Virus record (IMG/VR): IMGVR_UViG_3300024261_002507
Coordinates: 1 to 52,043 of that record
DNA: 52,043 nt
Source of the DNA: a virus
Strand: one strand, 5' to 3'
This document shows positions 16,318-23,827 of the stretch, in pieces. Made by a program: the position numbers and the translations under genes. The notes under the pieces were generated by a model. The model saw only the letters and a list, made by a program, of their open reading frames with translations, did not search any database and was not told the origin of the DNA. Position 1 is the first letter of the stretch, and every line of letters starts with the position of its first letter.

Positions 16318-16481
16318 AGTAAACCCATACTTTTATAGTATTGTTTTGTCCATTCTCTATCTTCTTCCCAAGTAGTTATGCCTTCTTTATCAAACCACTC
16401 TTCATCATACTTAGGCCAGCCATATTTATACAACACTTCTAGAATTCTAATCAATATTTTTTCTAATATAATATTATTCAT
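16314..16481 (-). CDS. Small protein, 55 aa
   Basis: Starts at the ATG just after the lipoprotein stop codon, preceded by GGAG seven bases upstream. The product is MNNIILEKILIRILEVLYKY then an acidic, Trp-rich tail (GWPKYDEEWFDKEGITTWEE). An N-terminal amphipathic helix plus aromatic tail is all that can be seen. Its end overlaps the convergent nucleotidylyltransferase gene by four bases, with no terminator between them. Upstream extension into the lipoprotein gene is possible but less likely. Confidence 0.55.
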   Translation of the reverse strand: MNNIILEKILIRILEVLYKYGWPKYDEEWFDKEGITTWEEDREWTKQYYKSMGLL

Positions 16482-16482
16482 T

Positions 16483-18222
16483 TTATTCTCCGCAAGGTGG
16501 AATATAACATGTAGCTTCTGGCAAATTAGGTTCTGGCATATTATTACAATCTTCGCCAATAGATAACTCAGGCGCCCACGCCCATGTATTCATTGAAACA
16601 AAACCAGAATGATGCGGAAACCCATTAAGATCATATGTAATAACTTCAGATAATTTAACATATCTGCTTGTTTGTCTATAGAATATACCATATCTTCCTC
16701 TTGGTATATAAGCTGAATAACTAAACGTTGTGCTGCTAGAAGAAGAAGCGACTAAAGTCTCTGCTAGAGATTCACTATTCCCAGTTGTTACTGTTTTGCC
16801 GCTAGCTATACTCTCAGACATATTCCAGACCCTGCCAGAAGATAATCCAGATGATTCTGTTATTGAGTTTGATGTTGAACTTGATAAAACATATGAGCCG
16901 CTCAAAGAATGACTTCTAGAATCATTCTGGACACTTCCGTATGTCCTGCCATTTTGTGTAGTTCCTCCTGAAGAATATCCTCTCGAGTTTGAATTAGACT
17001 CACTTTCTGTAGAAGAGTTTGAGTTTCCCCAACCCCGAGAGACACCAGCGCTTACTTCAACTTTACCGCTAGCTTTTGCAAGAAAAGGAAGAGAGCCTTC
17101 ACCGCTAAATCCTGTTGTTACAGAACCTGAAACTGATGTGTTACTGCTATTAGTATTAGAATTAGCTGAGCCTTGTGTTTGTGATTCATTAATATCCCAA
17201 GACCAGTTTTCTCCATCAGACGTATTAAAGCTTATATTAGAAGATTCACCGTTAGAAACAGAATTAGAATAGCTTTCTCCATTAGTCTCAGATCTTGATA
17301 GTGATGAAGAATAAACAGTATTCTCAGTTTCATTAACTGAAATGCCCTCAGATCTGCCAATGTTTTCGGTTAAAGAGTTACTATCACTCCAATTTTTATT
17401 AAGAGTAAGCGAGACACTGTTTTGTTTTGTTTCAGATTCAGATTCAGAATACTGAACATTATTTCCTATAGAGCCAGGAATACAACCCGTAACTGGAATA
17501 GGAATATAAGTCTCAGCTAATTCATATTCCCCAAAGTGTTTAATTTCAATTGGTCTAACAACTCTGAACGGTAAAACATTTTCTGCTATATCTCCTTCGC
17601 TATCTTCAGCAACTATTGATACTGATGCAATATATGAAGATATTCCAACAGGAACATTGTCAAAAACAATATTGTCTAACCAATCATTGTTAATTGGAGA
17701 ATTAAATTCATGAACTCTAGTGTAATTTGTGTAAGGTGTATTAACTGTATAAGTGATCTTTGTAGCTGCTAATCTATAAGTATTTATATTTAATTTGTTT
17801 ATAGTTTGTTGTACTATATTTCCTGAAGTTGTACTGCATTCATTTGTAGAACAAAAGCTATTAATAATTACAGAAGGTTCTACAGTGATATTTAACTTTT
17901 TACTACTAACTTCGCTACCTTTGACAAAGAAAGCTTCTAAATAATAATCATCGATATTTAAAGATTCTTTGCTTAGAATTATTCTATTTATAATGTAATT
18001 TTTATCATACATTCTTTTCCCGTAAGAAATAGAAATGTTTTTATTTTTTAAGAAAACTTCTACAGAATCATATTTTTTTTGAGAAAAGTATAAAAGCTTT
18101 ACTGATTCTCCAGCAACTACTTTTTTTTTGTTTGAGCTTAAACTAATTGATTCTTCTAGATTTGTTTGACTACAGCCCAGGAAAAACAACGAAAATATTA
18201 TAAAATTACTTAGATATCTCAA
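16483..18222 (-). CDS. Lipoprotein with long Ser/Asn-rich region and bacterial-type C-terminal domain
   Basis: 579 residues. A lipoprotein signal is clear: MRYLSNFIIFSLFFLGCSQ, lipobox FLGC with Cys17 as lipidation site. Residues ~25-230 are beta-rich, possibly Ig-like. Residues ~250-480 are dominated by Ser, Thr, Asn, Gly and Glu in alternating polar patterns (ESESETKQNSVSLTLNKNW and similar), which could form amphipathic hairpins as in aerolysin/ETX-type pore formers. The C-terminal part has IPRGRYGIFYRQTSRYVKLS, a Trp-rich WAWAPEL segment, and a Cys-rich end. From memory this tail resembles secreted proteins of myxobacteria. Translation starts at TTG with AGGA upstream. Surface exclusion, lysis or toxin roles are possible. 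Confidence 0.7.
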   Translation of the reverse strand: MRYLSNFIIFSLFFLGCSQTNLEESISLSSNKKKVVAGESVKLLYFSQKKYDSVEVFLKNKNISISYGKRMYDKNYIINRIILSKESLNIDDYYLEAFFVKGSEVSSKKLNITVEPSVIINSFCSTNECSTTSGNIVQQTINKLNINTYRLAATKITYTVNTPYTNYTRVHEFNSPINNDWLDNIVFDNVPVGISSYIASVSIVAEDSEGDIAENVLPFRVVRPIEIKHFGEYELAETYIPIPVTGCIPGSIGNNVQYSESESETKQNSVSLTLNKNWSDSNSLTENIGRSEGISVNETENTVYSSSLSRSETNGESYSNSVSNGESSNISFNTSDGENWSWDINESQTQGSANSNTNSSNTSVSGSVTTGFSGEGSLPFLAKASGKVEVSAGVSRGWGNSNSSTESESNSNSRGYSSGGTTQNGRTYGSVQNDSRSHSLSGSYVLSSSTSNSITESSGLSSGRVWNMSESIASGKTVTTGNSESLAETLVASSSSSTTFSYSAYIPRGRYGIFYRQTSRYVKLSEVITYDLNGFPHHSGFVSMNTWAWAPELSIGEDCNNMPEPNLPEATCYIPPCGE

Positions 18223-18520
18223 TTAAGTCCTGTCTTTCTTTAATTGTATTTTTCACTTCAAGTGTTAATTTAGATATTCCTATATTACTATCTAAACAAT
18301 GCTTGTATATTTTAGAAGTCAAGTAATTTGAAACTGCTTCTAACTCATTTTGTGATCTAGCTAATTTATAGTGGCACCATTCAGGCAAATCATCATGATC
18401 ATTTAAGTTAATGTAAAGATCATACAAGTCTTTTGCCATATTTATTAGCGTTCTCTTTGCCATCTCGCCTTCTTTAGAATTTGACATTTGTGTGCCATAA
18501 TCAAAGTTTCTACCCTTCAT
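18206..18520 (-). CDS. Small helical phage protein
   Basis: 104 residues, all helical. The core (TLINMAKDLYDLYINLNDHD, DLPEWCHYKLARSQNELEAV, then SNYLTSKIY) fits a pattern common in marine tailed phages (D-LPEW-KI-A---YL--V--YL), known to me only as conserved hypothetical proteins. It starts within the end of the 70-aa gene and overlaps the TTG start of the lipoprotein by 17 bases. Function unknown; cytoplasmic or virion-associated. Confidence 0.7.
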   Translation of the reverse strand: MKGRNFDYGTQMSNSKEGEMAKRTLINMAKDLYDLYINLNDHDDLPEWCHYKLARSQNELEAVSNYLTSKIYKHCLDSNIGISKLTLEVKNTIKERQDLIEISK

Positions 18521-18722
18521 CTTCTACTCCAGACAAGAAGCCAATGTCATAATGCATGCAACACCATTTGATAACTTCTTTAGCTTGAATGTCGTTCAAG
18601 CCATGCTCAGATATTAGCTTAACAATGCTTAAGTCTTTACATGCTTCTTGTTCTACAATTGTAAGCTTTTGTCTAGAAAAGCTCTTAGCAATAATCAGTG
18701 TAATATCGTCTTTTTTTGCCAT
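18510..18722 (-). CDS. Small protein, 70 aa
   Basis: Product starts MAKKDDITLIIAKSFSRQKL and continues with a helical region (ACKDLSIVKLISEHGLNDIQ, then AKEVIKWCCMHYDIGFLSG). Paired cysteines (WCC) are the only notable feature. It overlaps both neighbours by 11-38 bases, typical of tightly packed phage operons. No family recognised. Confidence 0.6.
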   Translation of the reverse strand: MAKKDDITLIIAKSFSRQKLTIVEQEACKDLSIVKLISEHGLNDIQAKEVIKWCCMHYDIGFLSGVEDEG

Positions 18723-18882
18723 AATAATTCTTGCCTTTGTTTTTATTATAGCTATAATTATCTTTTTTGGCTGAATTATTATTAGAATTATTCTCTATTG
18801 CTTCTACTTTTCTTCTTTCTGTAAGATTTTCAAAGTCATATTGTTTTATTAAAAAAAACTCTGTGACTAAGTCAACTTTCAT
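18685..18882 (-). CDS. Small protein, Asn/Lys/Tyr-rich C-terminus
   Basis: The preferred start is the ATG at 18882, overlapping the stop of the 85-aa gene (ATG inside the final codons), giving 65 residues: MKVDLVTEFFLIKQYDFENL, then TERRKVEAIENN and a low-complexity basic tail rich in Asn, Lys, Tyr and Gly (NYSYNKNKGKNYYGKKRR). A longer frame exists upstream but overlaps the 85-aa gene by more than 100 bases. The tail suggests nucleic-acid or protein binding by an unstructured segment. Unknown function. Confidence 0.5.
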   Translation of the reverse strand: MKVDLVTEFFLIKQYDFENLTERRKVEAIENNSNNNSAKKDNYSYNKNKGKNYYGKKRRYYTDYC

Positions 18883-19129
18883 CTTTTTTAACTTTTCTTC
18901 TTCTTGTTTTTTTGACAACTTTAACTTCTTCAGGTTTTTCTTCAACAATTTCATGCTTTTCCTTGATAAGCTCAAAATCTTCTAGTGAAGGTGGCATTAC
19001 TTTGATATTTAACAATTGTTTTTTTAAGTCTTCAAAAGTAGAGCTTGGATTATTTTTTATCCAGCTTTCTAAAATAAAACCTTTTCTTTGACAAAAAAGC
19101 TTAAAATTAATATTATGATGTTCCTTCAT
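18872..19129 (-). CDS. Small protein, 85 aa, basic C-terminal tail
   Basis: Product starts MKEHHNINFKLFCQRKGFIL and includes a helical middle (SSTFEDLKKQLLNIKVMPPS) and a highly charged tail (KPEEVKVVKKTRRRKVKKDE). It overlaps the sigma-4-like gene by 17 bases upstream and the next small gene downstream, so it sits in the sigma-factor transcript. A regulatory or DNA-associated role is possible from charge and location only. Confidence 0.6.
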   Translation of the reverse strand: MKEHHNINFKLFCQRKGFILESWIKNNPSSTFEDLKKQLLNIKVMPPSLEDFELIKEKHEIVEEKPEEVKVVKKTRRRKVKKDES

Positions 19130-19391
19130 AGCTATTTAATCTCTTTCTTTCTAATAATTTAACTATAGACTCTTGAAACTCAGGAGACTTAGCAATATTA
19201 AATATTTGATCATCTGAATATTTTAGATTATAATTTTTTGTCATATTTTTTGCAACCTTAACAAAAGATCTATTGATTATGTTTCTTACAGTTGAATGAT
19301 TCATTTTGTCACCTCCATCTGTCATAATCTTTGCGATATCATATAATCCTAAACCTTGATTTGTTACCGTGACATATTTTTTATTTTTCAT
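19113..19391 (-). CDS. Sigma region 4.2-like helix-turn-helix protein (detached)
   Basis: 92 residues. The N-terminal half contains LGLYDIAKIMTDGG then MNHSTVRNIINRSFVKVAKN (near 30-50), which lines up with sigma70 region 4.2 (LEEVGKQF, then TRERIRQIEAKALRKL): matching helix-turn-helix spacing plus a short loop insertion. The gene begins 11 bases inside the end of the sigma factor gene, whose product stops exactly where region 4.2 should begin. So the -35-binding/beta-flap part may be a separate polypeptide, similar in logic to T4 gp33, a sigma-4 mimic paired with gp55. The frame is +1 relative to the sigma gene. A general HTH regulator is the alternative. Confidence 0.6.
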   Translation of the reverse strand: MKNKKYVTVTNQGLGLYDIAKIMTDGGDKMNHSTVRNIINRSFVKVAKNMTKNYNLKYSDDQIFNIAKSPEFQESIVKLLERKRLNSYEGTS

Positions 19392-20133
19392 TTAAGTATT
19401 CATCCATTTCTTTAGTAACAGGAAAGTTTTCTGTATCAAACTTATCTTCTGTGATGCCAAACCTTAATCTAATTATTTTTTCTTCTTTGGGTGTTAACAA
19501 AGAAAGACTTTCTCTTATTAAAGAATTTAACTCTTTGTTTTCCAAAGACTTTTCAGGATTAGAATAGTCACTGTCATCTTTGTAAGAGTTTTTTATACTA
19601 TAACCAGTATCAGAATTCTCTTTATCAATAGAGAGAATTGTTTTGTTTGCTTTTAAAGTATAATTTATTTTCTTAACTGACTCGCCTATCTCTTCGCTAA
19701 TTTCTTCAATCGAAGGTGATTTGCCATTCTTTTTTTCAAGTGCTAACGCTGTTTTTCTTATTTTAGAATTAAGCATTCTAGAATGAGTAGGAACTTTAAT
19801 ATCTGTTGAGCTTTCGTTTAAATACTGTAGAGCTGCTTGTTTAATCCACCAACAAGCATATGTACTAAACTTATAACCTAACGTGTGATCAAACTTGTCA
19901 ACTGCTTTAATTAAACCTATATTACTCTCTTGAAGCAAGTCTTCAAAATTCATTCCTTGTCTGTAATATTTCTTGGCAATAGAAAAAGCAAGCCTATAGT
20001 TTGATTCAATTAATTTTTGTCTTGCTCTAGAATCTCCTTTTTTTATAGATTCAGAAAGCTTTTTTTCTTCTTTTCTAGAAAGCAGTGGGTTGTTTTTAAT
20101 TATTTTAGAATATTCATTATTTAATCTAATCAA
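19381..20133 (-). CDS. RNA polymerase sigma factor, sigma70-type, ending within region 4
   Basis: 250 residues. Region 1.2 ~5-35 (EYSKIIKNNPLLSRKEEKKL), region 2 ~36-107 (NYRLAFSIAKKYYRQGMNFE, DLLQESNIGLIKAVDKFD, FSTYACWWIKQA, the -10-binding part), region 3 ~115-165 (PTHSRMLNSKI, SIEEISEEIG) and region 4.1 ~200-227 (LTPKEEKIIRLRFGI). The chain then ends with an unrelated acidic tail (NFPVTKEMDEYLNEK) instead of the region 4.2 HTH. It should direct host RNA polymerase to phage promoters. It starts at TTG with AAAAGGAA upstream and follows a CGTGTAA/TATAAT promoter, so it may be expressed before the late genes it could serve. Confidence 0.88.
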   Translation of the reverse strand: MIRLNNEYSKIIKNNPLLSRKEEKKLSESIKKGDSRARQKLIESNYRLAFSIAKKYYRQGMNFEDLLQESNIGLIKAVDKFDHTLGYKFSTYACWWIKQAALQYLNESSTDIKVPTHSRMLNSKIRKTALALEKKNGKSPSIEEISEEIGESVKKINYTLKANKTILSIDKENSDTGYSIKNSYKDDSDYSNPEKSLENKELNSLIRESLSLLTPKEEKIIRLRFGITEDKFDTENFPVTKEMDEYLNEK

Positions 20134-20157
20134 TTATATTCCTTTTGTTTTTTGATT

Positions 20158-20188
20158 ATTATATTTACAATTCAATAATTATTACACG
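20158..20188 (-). promoter_or_regulatory. Promoter of the shared CGTGTAA/TATAAT class, upstream of the sigma factor
   Basis: Minus strand: CGTGTAA at 20188-20182, 18-base spacer, TATAAT at 20163-20158, start TTG at 20133. The upstream box lies inside the 3' end of the preceding 59-aa gene. Confidence 0.68.
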
Positions 20189-20344
20189 CTTAGGTTCTAT
20201 GCTATCTTTTTTCTTTTCTTTTTCTTCATACTCATCATAATATTTAGGAACTTCTAGTTGAATCTGATTGTTGGGTGATTTGATTAAGTCTTCTTCTTTG
20301 AGTTTTCTTTCTATAACATAGTCTAAAAAATCTATCTTAAGCAT
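20165..20344 (-). CDS. Small acidic/basic 59-aa protein
   Basis: ATG preceded by AAGGAG. The product begins MLKIDFLDYVIERKLKEEDL, continues SPNNQIQLEVPKYYDEYEEK and ends with KKKDSIEPKRVIIIEL. It is highly charged with no membrane segment. It lies between groEL and the sigma gene on the same strand, and its 3' end carries the sigma-factor promoter. Unknown function. Confidence 0.6.
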   Translation of the reverse strand: MLKIDFLDYVIERKLKEEDLIKSPNNQIQLEVPKYYDEYEEKEKKKDSIEPKRVIIIEL

Positions 20345-20370
20345 GTCTAGCTCCTTTCCATTAGATCATA

Positions 20371-22002
20371 TTAATACATATCATCTTCTAGTTGTACTAG
20401 TTGAACGCCCTGATTATAGTTTTGATTACTAAGAACAATACACCCTACTGAAAGTAGTGAATTACATACACTAACTGCATTTGTCAAAGCTGTAGCAGTC
20501 ACTTTCTGTGGGTCAATGATTCCTTTCTCAATCATGTCAGAATAATTTTCTGTTCTAACATCATAACCGTATGTAAAGTCAGGAACTTTCTTAATCATTT
20601 CAATAATATAATCTGCGGGCAAATCAGCGTTTTTCAAGATTTGTCTTAAAGGAGTCAAACAAGCATCACTAACTATTTTTGAAACTGTACTTGCTAGAAG
20701 AGTCTCTTCGCTTCTTTTGTCAAACAACTTAATTCCTGCTTTTGCTAAAGCAATTCCTCCGCCAGGGAGAAATCCACTTTCAATTGCAGCTTTTGTTGCA
20801 TGCAAAGCATCATCAATTCTATCGACAAGTTCTAGAAGTTCAGACTCTGTATGTGCACCTATTGATAATACAGCAACTACACCCTTGTTAATAATAAGTC
20901 TTTGCTTTAAAAATACTTCTTCTTCTTTAGAAATAGACTTATCTTCCAGCATTTTTTCTACTTGTTTAGAAAGATCTTCAGAGTCTGAAGTAGATTTACA
21001 TTCAACAAACAATGAAGTGTCATGAGAAGTCTCTATTTTTTTGCATTCACCTAAGTCTGAAAGTAGTATGTCGCTAATAGACTTTTCATCTAAATCATAG
21101 ATTACTTTTGTATCGAGTGCTGATGCTAAATCATTTAATATTTGATTTCTCTTTTCGCCATAGAAAGGAGACCTTACAGCGCAAATCTGTAGCAAACCTT
21201 TAGAAACATTAGCAATTAAAGCCTGAATAGCTTCAGGGTCATAATCATTTGCTATAACAAAAAGAGGCTTACCCGTCTGATGTATCTTTTCAAGGACAGG
21301 CAAAATCTGTGTAAGAGAATTAAGCTTACATGATAAAATCAAAACTAATGGATCTTCAAGGACAGTTTTTTGTTTTTCATTATCATTAACGAAGTAAGGA
21401 GAAACATAGCCTCTGTCTATTTTTACACCTCTTACGAGTTTAAGCTCTGTTGTTGTAGACTTTGATTTTTCAACAGTTACAAGTCCTGAAGTGCCAACCT
21501 CAGACATTGCATTAGAAATAAGTTCTCCGATATAGTCATCACCGTTAGCGCTGATGGTTGCAACATTTTTAATCTCATCATTAGAAGATACCTTAATAGC
21601 TTTTTCTTTTAAAAGACTTACAACTTCGTCTACTTTCTTATTTAACAGCTCACAAATCTCAGAAGGTGAACCTATTCCTGTTTGCAATGCTTGAGAAGAT
21701 CTGAAATATAATTCTTTTGCTAACACTGTTGATGTTGTACTTCCGTCACCTGCAACTGTTGCAGTATTTTCTGAAGCCTGTTTTAACAACTTAGCACCTA
21801 AATCTTCTACTCTATCTTCTAATACTATATTTTTTGCTACTGTCGCGCCATCTTTTGTTAAGTGAGGAGGCTCGTTATTTTTTTCAATTAATACTAACTT
21901 TCCTCGAGGACCCATTGTAATAGAAACTGCATCACAAAGTTTCTTTACACCTTCTTTTAATGATGTTTGTGCTTGTGCATCAAAATATATTAAGTTTGAC
22001 AT
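20371..22002 (-). CDS. groEL: GroEL-type chaperonin
   Basis: 543 residues, full length. ATP-binding motifs: SITMGPRGKLVLI, HLTKDGATVAKNI and AGDGSTTSTVLAKEL (hydrolytic Asp86; GSTT where bacteria have GTTT). Apical and hinge segments are recognisable, with LHATKAAIESGFLPGGGIAL near the C-terminal equatorial half. The GGM-rich C-terminal tail of bacterial GroEL is absent, ending LVQLEDDMY. Large phages such as Pseudomonas phage EL encode single-ring GroEL relatives that work without GroES. No GroES is visible beside it; the 72-aa gene in the GroES position is unrelated. It probably folds phage virion proteins. Confidence 0.93.
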   Translation of the reverse strand: MSNLIYFDAQAQTSLKEGVKKLCDAVSITMGPRGKLVLIEKNNEPPHLTKDGATVAKNIVLEDRVEDLGAKLLKQASENTATVAGDGSTTSTVLAKELYFRSSQALQTGIGSPSEICELLNKKVDEVVSLLKEKAIKVSSNDEIKNVATISANGDDYIGELISNAMSEVGTSGLVTVEKSKSTTTELKLVRGVKIDRGYVSPYFVNDNEKQKTVLEDPLVLILSCKLNSLTQILPVLEKIHQTGKPLFVIANDYDPEAIQALIANVSKGLLQICAVRSPFYGEKRNQILNDLASALDTKVIYDLDEKSISDILLSDLGECKKIETSHDTSLFVECKSTSDSEDLSKQVEKMLEDKSISKEEEVFLKQRLIINKGVVAVLSIGAHTESELLELVDRIDDALHATKAAIESGFLPGGGIALAKAGIKLFDKRSEETLLASTVSKIVSDACLTPLRQILKNADLPADYIIEMIKKVPDFTYGYDVRTENYSDMIEKGIIDPQKVTATALTNAVSVCNSLLSVGCIVLSNQNYNQGVQLVQLEDDMY

Positions 22003-22005
22003 TAA

Positions 22006-22224
22006 TTAACCTTTTAAAATAGTTCTTGTGTTTGAATTTTCTGTAATAGTAATACTTTGTATTTGATCAATAATTGCATTTTCTACAATTCTCTTGTCAC
22101 TTGTCAGTACATCTTTTGCGTAATAGATGTCTCCTGAGTTGATGACTACTTCTTGCTTTGATATTAAGCCATTTGACCTAAGCTGCTCTAAAATATTATT
22201 TGGCAAAACCTTTTCAACTGACAT
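22006..22224 (-). CDS. Small protein preceding groEL
   Basis: 72 residues (MSVEKVLPNNILEQLRSNGL onward; SGDIYYAKDVLTSDKRIVEN in the middle). It sits where groES usually lies, three bases before groEL, but it lacks the GroES mobile loop and the beta-barrel motifs, and it is shorter than the ~95 residues of GroES. The ILEQLRSNGLIS segment suggests a winged-helix-like start. It overlaps the exonuclease gene by 11 bases. A chaperonin partner role is possible from position only. Confidence 0.6.
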   Translation of the reverse strand: MSVEKVLPNNILEQLRSNGLISKQEVVINSGDIYYAKDVLTSDKRIVENAIIDQIQSITITENSNTRTILKG

Positions 22225-23044
22225 ATGTCATATTCCTTTCTAAGTTATTAAACGTATCAATGAAGTTATTCCACGTTTTTTCTTTTTTAGTCATAGAACT
22301 AAAATCATAACTAACAAAAATATCTTTTAACTTTGACCAATCTGGAGGATTGGTCAAGCTAGAAAGCTTAATGTTTGTTATTTCGTTTTCATCTAATTCA
22401 TGAAACTTTATCATAAACATATTATGTTTATAGATAGCACTATTATTTTCTTTTAACAAAAAAGATTCTAATAAAGTATTGTCTGACAGGAGCTTTTTAG
22501 CTTTTTTATCACCAATACCCTTAAATCCTTCAATATTGTCAGATTTGTCGCCAACAAGAGACTTCCAAGACACATAATCATAGTCTGTAGACTCGAGATA
22601 TTTTTTTTGTACAGGACTATAGAGTTTGATATTCTTTGTTATTGTTTGAATAAAGTCTGTATCTGATGATATTATTGTTACATTGTCATCTTTGTGATTT
22701 TTCTCAGCAATATGATTAATAATATCATCACACTCAAAATCATCATGCTTAGCTACAATAAAAGGGAAATATTTTTTTACAATTGAAATAATTTCTTTTC
22801 GCTGCCTATTAAAACCATCATGATCTGTATAAACTCTTTGCCCTTTATAATCAGGTGATACTTCAAGACGTTTTTTAGGTCTTCCCTCTAGAACAAAGTA
22901 AGTAACATCAGGATTAAATTTTTCAACTAAAGGTCTAATACCTCTAAAGAAATTAAAAATTGTTGAATTATCTCCTTTGTTCATTCCGCTATATCTTGCT
23001 CTATAAATCAAGTTATACGCATCAAGCAATAAAATATTTTTCAT
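22214..23044 (-). CDS. 5'-3' exonuclease / flap endonuclease (PIN-like, FEN family)
   Basis: 276 residues. Conserved acidic motifs: LLLDAYNLIYRAR (N-terminal Asp), DDFECDDIINHIAE (about 101-114), ISSDTDFIQ (about 125-133) and the helix-hairpin-helix LVGDKSDNIEGFKGIGDKKA (about 163-182), typical of T5 exonuclease, T4 RNase H and the 5'-nuclease domain of Pol I. It removes RNA primers and flaps during replication. It overlaps the 151-aa gene by four bases upstream and the 72-aa gene downstream, so it is expressed with groEL. Confidence 0.92.
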   Translation of the reverse strand: MKNILLLDAYNLIYRARYSGMNKGDNSTIFNFFRGIRPLVEKFNPDVTYFVLEGRPKKRLEVSPDYKGQRVYTDHDGFNRQRKEIISIVKKYFPFIVAKHDDFECDDIINHIAEKNHKDDNVTIISSDTDFIQTITKNIKLYSPVQKKYLESTDYDYVSWKSLVGDKSDNIEGFKGIGDKKAKKLLSDNTLLESFLLKENNSAIYKHNMFMIKFHELDENEITNIKLSSLTNPPDWSKLKDIFVSYDFSSMTKKEKTWNNFIDTFNNLERNMTYVS

Positions 23045-23496
23045 GTTTTTTTTTGTATTTCTTCTTGAATGTTTTCGTCTAAGTAATTGCTAATATTTTC
23101 TATGTTAACTTTGGCTAATTGTCCGTCGCCTAAATCAATTTTAACACTTTCTTTTTCATTATTACACGTGACAATATCAACTTGAGATTTTAATTCTTCT
23201 TTTTCAATATTGCCTTTAAGAAATTTAACCTCTAACTTTTTCGAACTTACAAGCATGTCTGATATGGCTTTTTTTGCATTTTCTAATAAATAATTAGAAG
23301 CAGAGTTTATCTCAGGAAATACTTTGTCAAACCTATTTAAATCTACTTTTTGATTTTTACTATTAGGAAGTAAAACTTTATAAGTAGTAGTTTCACTTTC
23401 TAAGTTTTTAATTGTTACTTCTTCTATTACTTGAACTGGAAAGATAGCATGTTTATTCTCTATGAGAGTATACAATATTTGACCAACTTTATACAT
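23041..23496 (-). CDS. Conserved phage protein, unknown
   Basis: 151 residues. The N-terminus reads as an SH3-like barrel (MYKVGQILYTLIENKHAIFP, VQVIEEVTIKNLE), followed by helical segments. I associate this pattern with a conserved hypothetical family in marine tailed phages (from memory). It ends four bases inside the start of the exonuclease gene. A weak match to the CGTGTAA/TATAAT promoter lies inside it (23162-23168). Function unknown; possibly a late or assembly protein. Confidence 0.65.
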   Translation of the reverse strand: MYKVGQILYTLIENKHAIFPVQVIEEVTIKNLESETTTYKVLLPNSKNQKVDLNRFDKVFPEINSASNYLLENAKKAISDMLVSSKKLEVKFLKGNIEKEELKSQVDIVTCNNEKESVKIDLGDGQLAKVNIENISNYLDENIQEEIQKKT

Positions 23497-23548
23497 AATT
23501 AATCCTCTTTATTTTATATTATAGAACTAATTTATTATTTTATAAATT

Positions 23549-23827
23549 TTATTTTACTAAAGTTAATCCTAGGCTTTCTTTAATCTTGTTGTATTGCTCT
23601 GCATCTAAAGCTCTTTTAATAGCTTCACTATTAAAGTAACTTTGTATAACTACTTCTTTAACTACTTCGTTTTCATTTATTTGTTCATCTGTATCTTGAA
23701 CAGCACCAATAAACAATACATTAGGAATGCTTTTTTCTTTTTCTATTTCCATAAATGGAATTCCATTAGTTAAACCTTCACTTGACTCTTCATAAAATAT
23801 TCCTGGCTGGCTAAATTTGTTTTTCAT
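23549..23827 (-). CDS. Conserved phage protein, 92 aa
   Basis: Product includes KSIPNVLFIGAVQDTDEQIN, then VVKEVVIQSYFNSEAIKRAL and the end YNKIKESLGLTLVK. The arrangement (LFIG, then acidic, then VVI-SYFN---KRALD---Y--I---LGL) fits a small conserved hypothetical family that I recall from marine myoviruses. It overlaps the stop of the 484-aa gene by four bases, so it closes the 23.5-28 kb transcript. Unknown function. Confidence 0.7.
   Translation of the reverse strand: MKNKFSQPGIFYEESSEGLTNGIPFMEIEKEKSIPNVLFIGAVQDTDEQINENEVVKEVVIQSYFNSEAIKRALDAEQYNKIKESLGLTLVK

Noticed and set aside
19381-19400. Programmed frameshift joining sigma and the sigma-4-like gene
   Set aside because: The A-rich overlap is suggestive, but the needed shift is +1, no classic slippery heptamer fits, and the ATG overlap gives a simple restart. 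Kept only as an alternative.
22006-22224. groES
   Set aside because: It has the right position but is too short and lacks the mobile loop and barrel motifs of GroES.
23138-23168. Eighth CGTGTAA/TATAAT-type promoter
   Set aside because: CGTGTAA is present on the minus strand, but the -10 is only TAAAAT at 18 bases and the site lies inside the coding frame of the 151-aa gene. An internal promoter for the exonuclease is possible but not counted.
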